From Epiperipatus broadwayi (lineage: Eukaryota; Onychophora; Udeonychophora; Euonychophora; Peripatidae): DNA of 64,000 nucleotides. Shown here in pieces: positions 1-12,403 of this stretch; positions within the stretch are counted from its first letter, which is position 1; each line of letters begins with the position of its first letter. The notes beneath the pieces were generated by a model. The model was not told where the DNA came from, made no database searches, and saw only the letters and a program-made list of their open reading frames with translations. Location: positions 21,744-85,743 of the forward strand of contig JAQFVV010011397.1 of assembly GCA_028023455.1 (NCBI GenBank). Direction: 5' to 3'. Both the position numbers and the translations under genes were made by a program.

Positions 1-44
1 GGTTTTTAGACAATGGAAGAAATGCTCCAGAGCAAAATATCCAT

Positions 45-140
45 CAATAAATAGTAACTGTTAGAACCGGTCTAAAATTATCTCGCTCAGTTATTGATCA
101 CATTAGGCAATAACAATATTTCCCATACATAATTATTTAT
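45..140. repeat. Repeat D, copy 0, left part
   Basis: AT-rich non-coding sequence that matches 22265-22350 base for base over most of its length, including the AGAACCGGT and TAGGCAATAACAATATTT stretches. It is the left flank of the RTE insertion at 146-2642, and the same repeat resumes at 2643. It may begin upstream of the window. No ORF, terminal repeat or known family was recognised. Confidence 0.7.
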
Positions 141-145
141 ATTAC

Positions 146-2642
146 TTAATAGTAGATACCAAATGCAGATAATTCAGATTTATGCCCCAACAAGTTCTCA
201 TAGTGATGAAGTTATAGAAGATTTTTATATGGATGTACAAAAGGCTTTTGATCAGAGTAAACAACATTTTAAAATTGTTATGGGAGACTTTAATGCTAGA
301 ATTGGTAAACAAATGAAAGATGAAAATGTTGTACGTAATTTTGGTTATGGTAATAGAAATGAGAGAGGACATAGACTTGTGGAGTTTGCAGAAAAAGAAA
401 AAAAATTATATTATGAATTCTTTTTTTGAGAAAAAAGTTAAAAGGAAATCGACATGGAAGCATCCAAATGAAGGTACGGCAGAATTGGATTATATTTTGA
501 TTAACCAAAAATACATATTTCAAGATTGTAATGTTCTTAATAAATTTAACACAGGAAGTGATCATCGATTAGTAAGATGTAAGGTACATGTTAATGCAAA
601 ACTAGAGAGACAAAAATTATTAAGAAAAACAATATTTACAGTTGATATTCCTAATCTTCAGAAACATTCTAATGAATTTAAATTAGAACTTACAAATCGG
701 TTTCAAGTATTAGTAGATTTTGAACATGATTCAGATTTGAATGACATTAGAAAAATAAGCGATACACTTTTAAAAACTGCAACAATTGACCAATAAAATT
801 TTTACTGAGACTAGAAAATTTATGAAGAAAAAAGAAGGAATATGAGGATATACAACAATGATGCATTAAAAAAGATTGAATATCTCGAATTTTGTAAAAT
901 GGTATGGAAATAAATTGAAAATGATATAAGAAAGTATAATTGTGAAATAGCAAGGAAAGCTGTAGAAGAGAATAAAAGTCTAAAGAGTGTAAAACAACAT
1001 TTTGGTATTGGTAGGAAATTTATACCTGCAATAAGAAAAAAAGATGGCATTATTACTAAAAAGAGAGATGACATCATAAAATGTGTAGAAGACTTCTATC
1101 AAGAATTATATAGTAATAAAGAACAAGTACCTCCTATACATATTATATCTTCTGAATTGCCCAGAATTTTGAATGACGAAGTGAGACATGCAATTAAATG
1201 TATGAAGAAAGGGAAGGCTCCAGGTAATGATGGAATTGGAATTGATATATTAAAAGAAGCAGGTGAAGAAATAGAAAAAATTTTAGCAAAGTTATATACC
1301 AAATGTCTAAATGATAAAGATGTACCAGATGATTGGAAAAATGCAGTATTAATATTAATATTTAAAAAAGGTGATAAAGAAGACATTAGAAATTACAGAC
1401 CTATCAGTCTTTTATCAGTTTTATACAAAATTTTTACTAAGATAATTACAACTCATCTACAGAAATCACTGGATTTCCACCAACCAAGAGAACAAGCTGG
1501 ATTTAAAAGTGGTTTTAGTATCCAGGTATTGAGAGAAATTATAGAAAGGACAAATGAATATGAGTTGTCATTATCCTTAGGATTTGTAGACTATGAAAAG
1601 GCATTTGATTCTATAAACATTTCTTCAGTGATTAAAGTACTGGATCATCAAAGTGTAGATCCAGGATATTGTCATGTTTTGAAGAATATTTATAAAACTG
1701 CAACAGCAACAATTAGATTACATAATGATAGTAGGAAAATCAACATTGAAAAGAGTGTAACACAGGGTGACTCCATATCTCCAAAACTTTTTACAGCAGT
1801 GCTGCAAGAAGTATTTTGTGGATTAAATGAAAGTAAATGGAAATTATTTAAGTCATTTAGATTTTGCAGATGATGTAGTTGTTTTTGCAAATAATGCTTT
1901 AGAGCTACAGGAAATGTTGCAGGAGTTATCAGATGAAAGTAGGAAAGTAAAACTAAAGATAAATGTTAAAAAGACTAAAGTAATGTTTAATCGATTTGCT
2001 CAAAATATGAAAATAAAGATTGATTATGATGAGTTAGAAGAAGTTAACAGTTACAAATACCTTGGTCAGATTATTAACACAGATGGAAATATAATGGATG
2101 AAATTAATCATAGAATTAAACTTGGTTGGAGTGCTTTTGGTAGAAATAACTTGATACTAAAAGGAAATATGCCTATGTGTTTGAAAAAAAATGTTTTTAA
2201 TAAATGTGTTTTGCCAGTTCTTACTTATGAATCTGAGACTTGGACACTTAAGAGAAGAGCAATACAGAGACTTCAGACCACTCAAAGAAGTATGGACAGA
2301 TGCATGTTGGGAATAACAAGAAGAGATCGAAAATGCAATGTATGGGTAAGAGAACAAACAGGTGTTACTGACCTCATTGAAAAAATTAAGACTGAAGTGG
2401 AGTTGGGCTGGACATATTGTTAGAAGAGATGATAACAGATGGACAATTGAAATTTTAAACTGGACTACAAGAGATTGTAAAATACCCAGAAAGAGACCAC
2501 ATGTTAGATGGGTGGATGAAATAAGAAAATGTGCAGGGGTGATGTGGAGAAGAGAAGCTAAAGATAGGAAAAGATGGATTGAACTTGGAGAGACCTTCAT
2601 CCTGCAGTGGATTGATAATGGTTGTTGATGATGATGATGATG
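146..2642 (+). mobile_element. RTE-type LINE, 5'-truncated copy 1
   Basis: Non-LTR retrotransposon whose product would nick target DNA with an AP-type endonuclease and reverse-transcribe its own RNA at the nick. The copy starts inside the endonuclease domain, so the 5' end is lost, as is usual for target-primed reverse transcription. It ends in a short TGA-repeat tail (2625-2642). The 5-bp direct repeat ATTAC at 141-145 and 2643-2647 is a plausible target-site duplication, and the unoccupied repeat D at 22346-22362 has the related ATTGT there. It is a sibling of the copies at 50580-53374 and 61855-63984. Confidence 0.85.
163..2628 (+). pseudogene. RTE endonuclease-reverse transcriptase, broken
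   Basis: Remnant of a single long polyprotein read in several frames: 163-429 and 320-796 (endonuclease), 1157-1873 (RT fingers and palm), 1827-2423 (palm, thumb, connector) and 2362-2628 (C-terminus). Visible motifs are the endonuclease GDFNARIG and SDHRLVR (phosphate- and metal-binding part of the EEP fold), RT motif A DYEKAFDSI, motif B VTQGDSISPKLF and motif C LDFADDVVVF. The connector contains LTYESETWTL. Compared with the 62 kb copy it lacks four residues (TVDH) before motif A by a 12-base in-frame deletion, and a deletion near 1830 shifts the frame between motifs B and C. Several more frameshifts lie between 400 and 1150. It cannot make an active enzyme. Confidence 0.88.
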
Positions 2643-3830
2643 ATTACCCACTACATTATAATAGAATACTAATAATATCTATTAAAATCAAATTTATCCA
2701 GATAATATTTAAAACAAAATAAAGCAAACAGGATCATCACTTAAGACATCAAAAAATCTATTCACTATTCCCAAAGTAAACTGAAATAAACAGTGAACCA
2801 TATATCATTGTCCTACACAATGATGTATGCCTAAGACATCTTTTTGATTGATAATTGAATAAAACTAAATTTGAATCGATAAACAACTAAATTCTGACCT
2901 ACTTTACTAATGTAATTTTGTTTATAGTAATGCAAATTTACTTTAATATTTAATGACATTCTATTTAAATCAGTTTCAAAATAATTATAATTACATGTTG
3001 AAAATATTTCTATAAACTTATACTATTTATAATGTTTAAATAAAGTAATTTTTACTCGGTTTTATATCTATTTTAAAATGTTAAATATATTACAAACATT
3101 TCATTCATACCCTACATTAGAACGATATGCAATTATTTCTTAAGTCATGTTTTAAAATGAAACGCTTTACAATAATTTATTATCAATAAATCTATTAGAT
3201 ATATTCACATTTTACAGTACCCAATCACATTATAAATAAAATATACTATAGGTTTTTATTGGATATTTACTCACAATCACTAATATTATTCGTTGACTTA
3301 AATCTTCAATCGATTATAAAAATAAATTTTATAACAGATTATATATGATTATAATTGGCAGCTATCCAAGCCAATGATCACATTAAGTTATACTTGTCAA
3401 TAAAATTTATGATTCCCATTTCAAAAAAGTTTAGAAGTAATTAAGACGAATCCTTGTGACTAATAAGAGAACAAAATCAATTCAGATTTTTGTAACCGGA
3501 CAAGATAACCAATAAATAATCAACTCTGAACTAATGAAATTATTTCTACTAGTAATATTGACTTAAATAAGTAAACAAATATTTAAATGCAGTAACAAAT
3601 ATAATTTTTTTATCTAGTCAGCTTTAATAATGTATTAAATTACACATATATCTAATTCTATTTCACTTACCAAAGAGGGGTTTGATCTTGGATCAAACTT
3701 CAAGTACAAAAATTGCCTTGTTCATTTAAAAAAATATAATTAGACAGATTATGAACTTTTAAATCAACTCTAAATTTATTAGTCATTAATTAAAATTTTA
3801 TAATAGTAACAATAATAGAAAAATTAATAA
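2643..3830. repeat. Repeat D, copy 0, right part
   Basis: AT-rich, non-coding continuation of repeat D after the RTE insertion, collinear with 12771-13850 and 22362-23460. It contains a conserved 17-base palindrome, TTTGATCTTGGATCAAA, near 3680, also present near 13729 and 23339. Similarity to the other copies fades near 3830, where the Penelope-like element begins. Function and class are unknown; terminal repeats were not found. Confidence 0.7.
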
Positions 3831-3889
3831 AAGAATAATAATCAATGCTGTATGTAATAGACTAAAATCCTAACCAATTAAAAGAGATG

Positions 3890-6190
3890 AGAAAGATAAA
3901 AGAATTGACTAGGCTGTTTCTTTAGAGAGAAAATTAAAGGACAATTAACATATTTAAATAGTTGTAAAGCTTACAACATTCCTAAGGCGTTAAAAGTAAT
4001 AAAAAGATATCAAATAACTGGAAATTAAAACAAAAGTTAGAGAATTATATTTTAAAAACTTTTATAAATGAAAAATATTATATATTAAATGGTAGTATAG
4101 ATAAATTTAAATGTTTAAGGAAAGTTCCAATATCATTATTACAGAAAATAAATTCGTGGGATAAATTTATCGTTTTTTTATACAACTATAGGATTAAATG
4201 GAGTCAAAGAATATATATTAAATATAATAAAAAATGATGTGAAAGAAATATTGGTGGAAACTTTTAAATATGGATATAAATGATAAAATGTGTTATGAAT
4301 ATATTAATTGCAACAAGGAAATTATCAATAATTTCATAAATTTAACAACATATAAATATTCTATAGAACAAAATACTGTATTAAGTAAAACTCCATCTTT
4401 CATACCATTTGTGGATAATCATATTAAAAAGAAAATAATTACAGTTATAGAGCTGGCGAATATTTCTATGGAAGATAAATTAATTATTTATTGAAGAAAC
4501 AATTATATAATATAAAAACTTCTAAGCAAGAATATAAATATAGAAGGATTATTAAAAAATAAGACATATGTAAAAATGAAAAAAATAATATATAAAGAAG
4601 ATAAAGGTAGTAGATTTATGGTTTTATATTCTAAGGATTATATAGATAGGATAGAGTGTGAAATAAAAAAAGAAGAAGAAAGATAATCAAAGATCCTATT
4701 AACATGATAAAAAATAAATATAAAATTATTACAAAAAATGGAAGGGAAAAAAATTATTAATATTACAAAAAATGGAAGGAAAAAATTATTAATACAAATA
4801 AAATATAAATTTTTATATCCTTATGAGAACCCATATTTATTTACTAAGGTAAAAACTCGTAAAGAGAATAATCCATTGAGATTATTATTTAATTTTATGG
4901 ATTTTTTTCTACAAAGATTTTGTGAGCATTTAAATAAATGGATAGTAAACATTGGTTATGGGGAGTTTTGCATTAAAAATACAGAGGCTATTTGTAATGG
5001 ATATTGAGAAGATGTATCCTAGCATTCCAAGAACAAAAAATATAGAAATATTAATACAGAAATTATATATGTGTATTAATGATATAGAGGTAATTAATAT
5101 TATAGAAGAAGGTTTAATTTTAATACATAATAGCTTGTACTTTAAATATAATAGTGAATATTGGAGTATATGTAAGGGATGGGTAATGGGGTGTGCAATT
5201 AGCAGATTAATGTCATCAATATTTATCAACAAAATGGAAATAAAAGTTGTTAATAGTAGAATAGAAAATCAAGATATAATATATTACTTTAGATATGTAG
5301 ATGATATATTAATAATTGGTAATAAAAGAGCTATAAAAAAACTTATAATGAACTTAATGATATGGATAATATAAAATTTACAATTATAAAAATTGATGTT
5401 AAAATAAAGTATTTAGATATAGAGATAGAGGTAGATGATAATAACATAATTACATTAAAACACTTTATTAAAGAAGATAAATTAAGGAAAATAATTTCTA
5501 TGGATTCACAACAGGCATGGATACAAAAAATGGCAAGTATTAAGAGTTTTAAAAATAAAAATGATAAATATAACAGATAGGAAGATAGCTACTTGGCAAA
5601 ACGAGAAATTTATAAAGATATATACTAGTTATGGGTATAACCATAGAAGCATTAGAAATATATTCTTTAATTATAAACAATATAATTTAGGTAATAATAG
5701 TGAACAAGAAAATATAAAATGGGTAAAACTTTCATATGTTCCTAAAATTTATCATACATTATTAAAAAATAAAAATGATATACATAAAAATATTAAAATA
5801 GGATGGTCAAACAGTAAAAATCTTGATATATTAGTAGGGAATTATAAAATAAAAGATGATATTAAATATAAAATGGGTATAGTATATAAAATTACTTGTG
5901 GGGTTCGCAATATAGTTTATTATGGACATACGGTGAAACATTTAAAAGAAAGGGCTAAAGAACATAATGTTATTAATAGGAGGGATGACAGACCTTATTA
6001 TATGTTCACTAATTAAAATATGGACATAGAATAGATTCTGTTAAGAATATAAGTCGGATTAAATTATATTAAAAAAATTAATAGAAGGAATATATATATG
6101 AAACTAATTACATTAATTATAACAAATAATTGTATGAACATTTATAAAACATCAATTAATTTAATTAATAATTGGGTAATAAAAAATGAA
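3890..6190 (+). mobile_element. Penelope-like element (PLE), + strand copy
   Basis: A Penelope-like retroelement, a class whose RT is related to telomerase and is followed by a GIY-YIG endonuclease. The order N-terminal conserved segment (NSCKAYNIPKALKVI around 3970), RT (4740-5580) and GIY-YIG (5865-5990) is that of a standard endonuclease-bearing PLE. Both ends are uncertain: the left limit is where repeat D stops matching and the right limit is the end of recognisable coding. It belongs to a different family from the two minus-strand PLE copies in this window, judged by RT motif wording. Confidence 0.82.
3918..6016 (+). pseudogene. PLE reverse transcriptase / GIY-YIG polyprotein, broken
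   Basis: Reading-frame pieces lie at ~3918-4030, 4270-4494, 4738-5007, 4952-5374, 5362-5580 and 5561-6016. RT features are NNPLRLLFNF (fingers), MDIEKMYPSIP (motif A with the catalytic aspartate), KGWVMGCAIS (motif B) and FRYVDDILIIG (motif C, the usual PLE YVDD). The last piece carries the GIY-YIG nuclease: GIVYKITCG, a YYGHT segment, then LKERAKEH, which fits the conserved arginine and EH positions. Frameshifts near 5000 and 5365 and stops around 4500-4730 separate the parts, so this is a dead copy, although the catalytic residues are still readable. Confidence 0.85.
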
Positions 6191-8800
6191 TAGAGGGTTA
6201 TATAATATGTGTTGTTATAAAGATATTAAAGCATAAATTATAGGCTTGTATTAATTTTATATAGAGCTGGTAGATGTCACTATGTATTCAAATAGGTTAT
6301 TTTCTGTAGGTAACTACATATTGAAAAGGGCAAAAATTTAAAAATTGCCAAAAAGAGCTTTTTATGTTATTATATGATTATATTACAGCTATTGTCATAT
6401 ATTTTAATTTTTTTGTTGTTATATAAAGATATTTTATATCATATCTAGGATTTATTTTTAATATATACATATATACAATCCTAGGCTTCTTTAATATATA
6501 AATAATTGATAATCTATTATTGTATAGAATCAATAAAAATAATCTGAATCTGAAATGCAATGTATGTTGTGGAACAATAATATATATAAAAAACTGAGAG
6601 ATTTTAAATATCTTGAGACTTTAAATAGAATATACAAATAAAATAAAAATTAATCTATTCATTAATGTAATTTTTAAATAATTAAACTAACATTAAAAAA
6701 ACTATTGTTTTCAAAGCCTTTTTTCTCTATATGAATATTCCTGAGGTAAATCTGGCATATATATAAAAATTTCAAATGCTTGGAAACATTGGGTCATATT
6801 AATCTCTTTCATCAGTAAGAGTTTAAATAATGAGAACAAAAATGAATCTCTCTGACCTTTTTATTGTGTGAATTCTATAATAACCCAGATGTAGATATAT
6901 ATACTATTTACCTCCATTTTTTTAAAAATAAAATATAAGCAAATGTAGACACTGTTTTAACAAAAAAATTACATATACATAGAAATCATGCTATCTAAGT
7001 GAAAGATTTGATTTTCACTCAATAGACTATCGAGTTTCTGGTTCCTGGTTACTGATCCTAATGTGTAGTGATATTTTTTTAGATAGAGAAAATGGGCATG
7101 AATTATAACTATTGTGGGTTTGAATCCAAATACTTTGGCATTTAAATTCTGATATTTCTTTTAAGCATACAAATATATCCAAGCCTTTAACACAAGAGGT
7201 CCTTAGTTGATGCAAAATTACATATCACTGATGTTATTTTCATTTTCCATTGGTAATCATGTATAAAGAGAATGTTCTTTCCACTGACAAAATTCAGCTA
7301 TATGCAACAGAATAATAAATTCTTACTTTTTTCATATTAAGAAAGTGAGATTTAGATAGCTTGATATTACATTAAGTTAATCGATCTTGTGAAATTTATT
7401 GATCTGAAATATGGCATCCATATACACAAAGTTGGGTTGGCATTCATTACGAATAATTGCATGTTGAAAATAAGATTCTGTTCTGCATGTTCAACATTTT
7501 TCATTTTAAGGCAAAATAAAGAATTTGTGTTACATTTCCAATATTTTTTAACTAATATATTTTTACAGATGTTTTTAATAATAATTTTTCAATAACTAAT
7601 TTATAACCAAACATATAGTAAGCATAAAACATTTAATTTTATACTAGGTAATTTTATTCAAGTGATCTGGTATGATTTACTTAACTATTTCCAAAATCTA
7701 TTAATTTATTTATTTTTCCTAAAATTGATAACAGATTTATGACTTGATGCTACAATTAACAGTAAACAATATTATTTTAAAACATTAGGTTGCCATGGTT
7801 ATCTAGTTAACAGTATATTTCAAGACCTTCATTATTCCTAGATCAAATAAAATTAAACAAGATCAACAAACTTCTTATTTTTATACACTCTGACATACAG
7901 CATTAATCTGGCATTTATAATGTCTTCCATCTATGAAAGAAAAAAAAAAAAAACCTTTTCTTTTTTTTTTTAAACATTAAACTAGTTACACACACAGATA
8001 ATTTTTCACAGTCTACCACCTATATAGTATGACTACACCTCTAGTCTTTTTTAGTTAAAATCTTATATTGGATTTACAATTAATCTTCTATATCTTTATA
8101 TTTTTTAGTAACTTCTTTAATAATAGTGCTTTAAAGTTAGAGTCAGACATTAAAATATGTAGTATTTTTCCTTATGCAAACTACCTCAAAAGAAAAATTA
8201 ATAAAGCCAACTATCATTAGTTACTCTCTAATAACCATATATTGTCACAAGATATTTGCACTAATAAACAAACATTTATATATTTTACTTCTCTAAAAAC
8301 TTTTTCATGGATATCTATAGTTCACATCATTAACACTACTATACATCTAAACTTTAAACATAACAGTCACAAGAAATTAGCAATGTAACTTTATTGAATA
8401 CCTTATTTTTATTCAGGTAATGCTTTGGGCATTGAATGTACCATCTTTAAAATTGCTTTTTCTTATGAGCTAAACTAAATAAATAAAAATTTAACTTCTA
8501 TAATGAGCTGGAGATTCAAAACAACAGATCCCATTTAACATCACTTTTAATACTAAAGTAGACTAAATTTTAAACAAATCTAATTTTAAATTCTTAAGAA
8601 TGTGGCAACTATCACTTGAGCTAAATTTGTGCACTACATGATTGCTAATCAGGGGCGTTTGTGTGAATATTCATGTAAAGTTTTGAGTCACAACACATAC
8701 CTGCAGTTCTACTACTTCCATCAAAAAAGACTCGATCATACAAATAATTCCAATCTATAATGAGCACAGATTGTAAAACCATATCTCTAATGCATCAAAT
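6191..8800. other. No gene recognised
   Basis: AT-rich sequence with only short chance ORFs on either strand. An A-run followed by a T-run sits near 7940-7973. Sequence at 8350-8440 resembles 8985-9065, suggesting internal repeats in the flank of the gypsy element that follows. No RT, transposase, integrase or host protein motif was recognised. Confidence 0.5.
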
Positions 8801-8930
8801 CACCACTAGCCAATTTCATAAAATATATATACAATTTTAAAAGTATTTTAGCTATGACCATTTCTCACCACTAGCCAATTTCATAAAATATATATACAAT
8901 TTTAAAAGTATTTTAGCTATGACCATTTCT
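8801..8930. repeat. Perfect 65-bp tandem duplication
   Basis: Bases 8801-8865 are repeated exactly at 8866-8930, starting with CACCACTAGCC and ending with CCATTTCT. Zero mismatches imply a recent duplication or an assembly or consensus error. Confidence 0.95.
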
Positions 8931-9026
8931 CACTCTTTCATGTATATTTACATCATTACCAACTACCATAGGTCAGAATTATGAACATCACAAGAAATAA
9001 TGATGTTATTTTAATGAATATCTTAT

Positions 9027-10080
9027 TTGGGTGGTGCTACTGGTTTTAGGCTTCATGCATTGAAGGTGCCTTTTCCACCTTCAGGGGTTTCTATGATAAA
9101 TGCATTGTCCACTTTTTATTGGAAATGGTCTTTTATATATGTTCAAAAAGTTTTTGAACTTATAATCCTTTGGGTCACTGATGTGGGGAGTTCTTACAAA
9201 TACAGAATCTTCAACATTAAATATACAAGGCTTATAAGAGACTTGGGTAATTCCTTTCTGTCCCATCTCTCAAATTTTCACCAGCCTCTGATACATCATT
9301 ATAATTTACTTTTTCTTCAGATATAGTAAGAAATGGAGTCTTAATTAATACAGGCTATTTATATCCAATGTGCAGATACATTGGAGTGAATTTAGTGGAT
9401 TTATTCTGTGTTATTAATATAACAAACTACATCCTTCTATTTATTCCCCCAAACACTGGTTGTTTCCTACGTATATCCTAAACAATCTACTCAGCTCGTG
9501 CATAATTTTTACATAAGTTGGATTGTGGATTCATAATTGAACATAAAATATGTATTATATCCTCATTCAGTCCAACCATTCCACTCATTAGACAGGAATG
9601 ATGTAGCATAGTATGTCCAAATAGCTCTGTGTTTCCCTATCTCTACAAACTGTTTCCTGCAAACATTTAATTACATTTCTAGCATTTGTCTTGCACACCG
9701 GATATGCCTTTACAGGTTTGAATAAGATATCATATGTGACCAAAATAAACTTCAATTTTTATAGGATGGTAATGCACCATAGAAATCACTTACTAAAATA
9801 TTCATTGGTTCAACCAGGTATTATTGGTTGTAATGTTCCAGCATATGACATGTTAGGATAATTTGATCTCAAAATTTAAATCTGTTCACTATGGACACAC
9901 AATCCAGGCCAGTAGAACAGTCTGTACACAACATATTCTACCTTTGAGTCTGTAGTGTCCATAAAGACAATTCATATAATATATCAAATGACTTCTGATA
10001 CAACATGATGTTATCACAATTTTCCATGAATGTTCATAGTTCTCCTTTACCTGATAAGTCAACAAACTTCCACTCATTTT
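9027..10080 (-). pseudogene. Gypsy A integrase remnant
   Basis: Minus-strand decayed integrase. At 10077-9889 a segment with GHYRLKGRI resembles the zinc-binding N-terminal region of gypsy integrases. Around 9415-9330, STKFTPMYLHIGYK resembles the conserved 'TKxSPxxLxxG' stretch near the end of the catalytic core. At 9266-9081, VEDSVFVRTP resembles the beta-barrel C-terminal domain start (usually GDxVxVR). Stops and frame changes between these parts make it inactive. The catalytic D,D,E residues could not be placed with confidence. Confidence 0.65.
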
Positions 10081-10339
10081 CTAATACCTTACTCTTGACC
10101 TTTCATTTTATGGTTACTGATTCAATTCTTGCATCCAAATATTAAATGATAGCATTCAACTTTGAATCATGCAATTGTAAAATAATTAAATTCTTTAAAT
10201 CACTTTCTACTGACTCATCAACTACTAGAGATGACACTGATAAAAGCATGATCTAGATTAATATGACAGGTGTCTATTTTGACAGAATTTGTACTTAGAT
10301 CTGCTACAATATTATCTTTTCCTTTATAATGCTGAATCT

Positions 10340-11010
10340 TATTAATTAAACTGTTGAAGGAATAGGTTCCAACTAACTAGTCTTTCACTATTTAAATAGC
10401 TTCTATTAATAAATTCTAAACTCTTGTGATCTATAATAACTATTTCAGACCCAACAAGTATTATCATAGCTTTTGAAAACCCATATGACAGCCAAGGCAT
10501 CTTTCTCTGAGGTAGTATAATGCAATTCTGTCCCCTTCAACAATCTACTTAAGAAATATAATACACAGGGCTTCTTATCATTGGTCAACTGGAAGAATAT
10601 TACTAGACCATGTCTACTACTGTCAGTATTCACATAAAATATTTCTTGGAAGTTAGGGTAATATAAGTACAGTATTCAAAAATTTTGATTGGATTCTTTC
10701 AAATTCTAGAGTAGTTCTTAGTCCATTTCTTATATTTCCTTATCAAATTCAGTATATGACCAGTATCAAGCAAAATTTTCATAAAAGCTCTGATAAAAAT
10801 TGCATACACCAAGGAATGAACATAATTGCTTTTTGTTGTCCAGAATGGGAAAATATTGAATAGACTTTATTTTATCAGGATGCAGTTTTATCCAATCATA
10901 TCCTATAATATGCCTCCAAACTCCTTAACAGCTATTTTTATCTTGTATTTATTTATTTCAATATGTTTTTCTTCTCATACTTTGAAAGATATACTAAGAT
11001 GATGATAAAG
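10340..11010 (-). pseudogene. Gypsy A RT end and RNase H remnant
   Basis: Minus strand. The RT tail reads LHPDKIKSIQ, then CSFLGVCNFYQSF near 10850-10780, matching the gypsy 'KI..I..FP.P....L.SFLG..NYY..F' connector. RNase H follows: VNTDSSRHGL (first catalytic Asp region), VLYFLSRLLKGTELHY and TSEKDALAVIWVF (10445-10633), then after a stop an IIDHKSLEFI-like segment and a KGKDNIVADL-like end near 10300. Stop codons lie at ~10444 and elsewhere. The family assignment is firm; the copy is dead. Confidence 0.85.
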
Positions 11011-11109
11011 CATGATCATCTTTGTATACAATTTATTCTCTGAGGCATATATTGATATGGCCTACCTATAGGACTATCAGTACATTTCACAAGAGTATTC
11101 TTAACATTT

Positions 11110-11976
11110 ATTTTCCAGCATCACAGAAATGTTATGATTGAGATTTATCTTCTGTTCCTCCAAACATCTCTATTTCTTGTTCCAAAATCCTTTTATTATC
11201 TTTTATTCCATAACAAATCTATTCTTGCTTTTTATTATAAATTTTTAATTGCTGCAAAGAAAATTGATGACTGTCCACTTTATCTTTTAAATCATCTAAC
11301 TCTTCTGTCTTTACTTGTTCAATGTTACTTAACCTTCTTGCACATTCTTTAAACTACTTTGTGATTTTTTATATACATTCTGCAATTTCTTTATCTCATT
11401 ATCAGCCTTATTATGTTACTTGCTTACCTCTTTATATTCCACTTTCAAATGACTTTAAATATTCTTCATTTCTAATTTAATATTATTTATTTCTAATTTT
11501 GAAATCTTTTGATCAGCATTCTCAATTTTTGTATACTTTTCTTATTTTTTATGCCCAACTTTGCAACATTTAATTTCACTACTCAAGTTTTCAAACATGC
11601 TTCTCTACTTTTCTTCTGATCTGTCTAACTGTTTGCTCAATTCATTAAACCTGCTATCACATCACAGATTTCTTTAATTGAGCATCCAAATTACATTTAA
11701 GTTCATAAAACCTCACATTAGTAGTCATCAATTCAATTTTATACAAATCAATTGTGTTTTTCATCTGTTCCCTTAGTTCTTTATTTTCTCTAATTATATC
11801 ACTCAATTAGCCAATCACCACATTTTTTATTCATATCATTAAATTTATTCCCATCTTTAGCCCTTTATTTTCTTTTCTCATATCTTCTTTTAATTTATTA
11901 CTCATCCATCAATTCTTTCAGCTTTTGATAGAGATCTTCAGTTTCTGGTAATGCTTCTACCTTATTGGCTTTCATT
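11110..11976 (-). pseudogene. Coiled-coil ORF of gypsy A (gag-like?), broken
   Basis: The minus strand starts with ATG at 11976 (MKANKVEALPETEDLYQKL) and continues as K/E/L/N-rich, heptad-like sequence over about 280 codons with several stops. T-rich + strand composition reflects A-rich coding on -. Its position upstream of RT/RNase H suggests the gag slot of the element, but I see no CCHC zinc knuckle. It could also be an unrelated coiled-coil ORF captured by the element. It was chosen as one unit because the same amphipathic composition continues across the stops. Confidence 0.5.
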
Positions 11977-12403
11977 CTAAATTATTATTTTATATCAAAT
12001 ATATTATCTCCTCATTGTTGGTTATCAAAATTAATTATAAAGTACTTTTGTCTTTGTTTTTTCTTTATTCAATCATCAAGCTGCCAACAAAATCCATAAA
12101 GAAAGATACTAATAACAAAATTCTAAATACAGTACACAAATTCCTTGATTAGTAATATAATCAGCTATAAAATTCCCTTAATGTATATAAATACAATATA
12201 TTTCAGCATGTATATGACATTCTAACTTGGGTCTTTAATCAGTTAATCAAGACACAGTTGGTGTGCCATTTTGTAACATAATGATTATGCTGGGAAAATG
12301 ATCAATCTAATCTGAATAAAACATATCGCAATCATTGGTCACCATTTTATAATGGAATATTGATTATAATATAGGGTGGTAATATAAAAACTTTAGTATG
12401 TCT

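Larger units (their letters stand above)
9027..12060 (-). mobile_element. Ty3/gypsy family A element, degenerate
   Basis: LTR retrotransposon remnant read on the minus strand in the order coiled-coil ORF (11976 down to ~11110), end of RT (~11010-10700), RNase H (10640-10340), integrase zinc-finger region (~10080-9750) and integrase C-terminal region (9330-9027). This RT-RNase H-integrase order is diagnostic of Ty3/gypsy (or BEL), and the RNase H wording fits gypsy. Protease and the RT palm are missing between the coiled-coil part and the RT end. LTRs could not be delimited; a 5' LTR could lie in 12060-12420. A related fragment on + is at 59625-60565. Confidence 0.8.

Noticed and set aside
4930-5232. 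Minus-strand ORF of 100 codons opposite the PLE RT
   Set aside because: Its frame is the antisense of a region with clear RT motifs A, B and C on +; low-complexity Ile/Leu content fits a shadow ORF.
7027-7215. 62-codon minus-strand ORF
   Set aside because: Within chance length, and no recognisable domain or neighbouring coding sequence.
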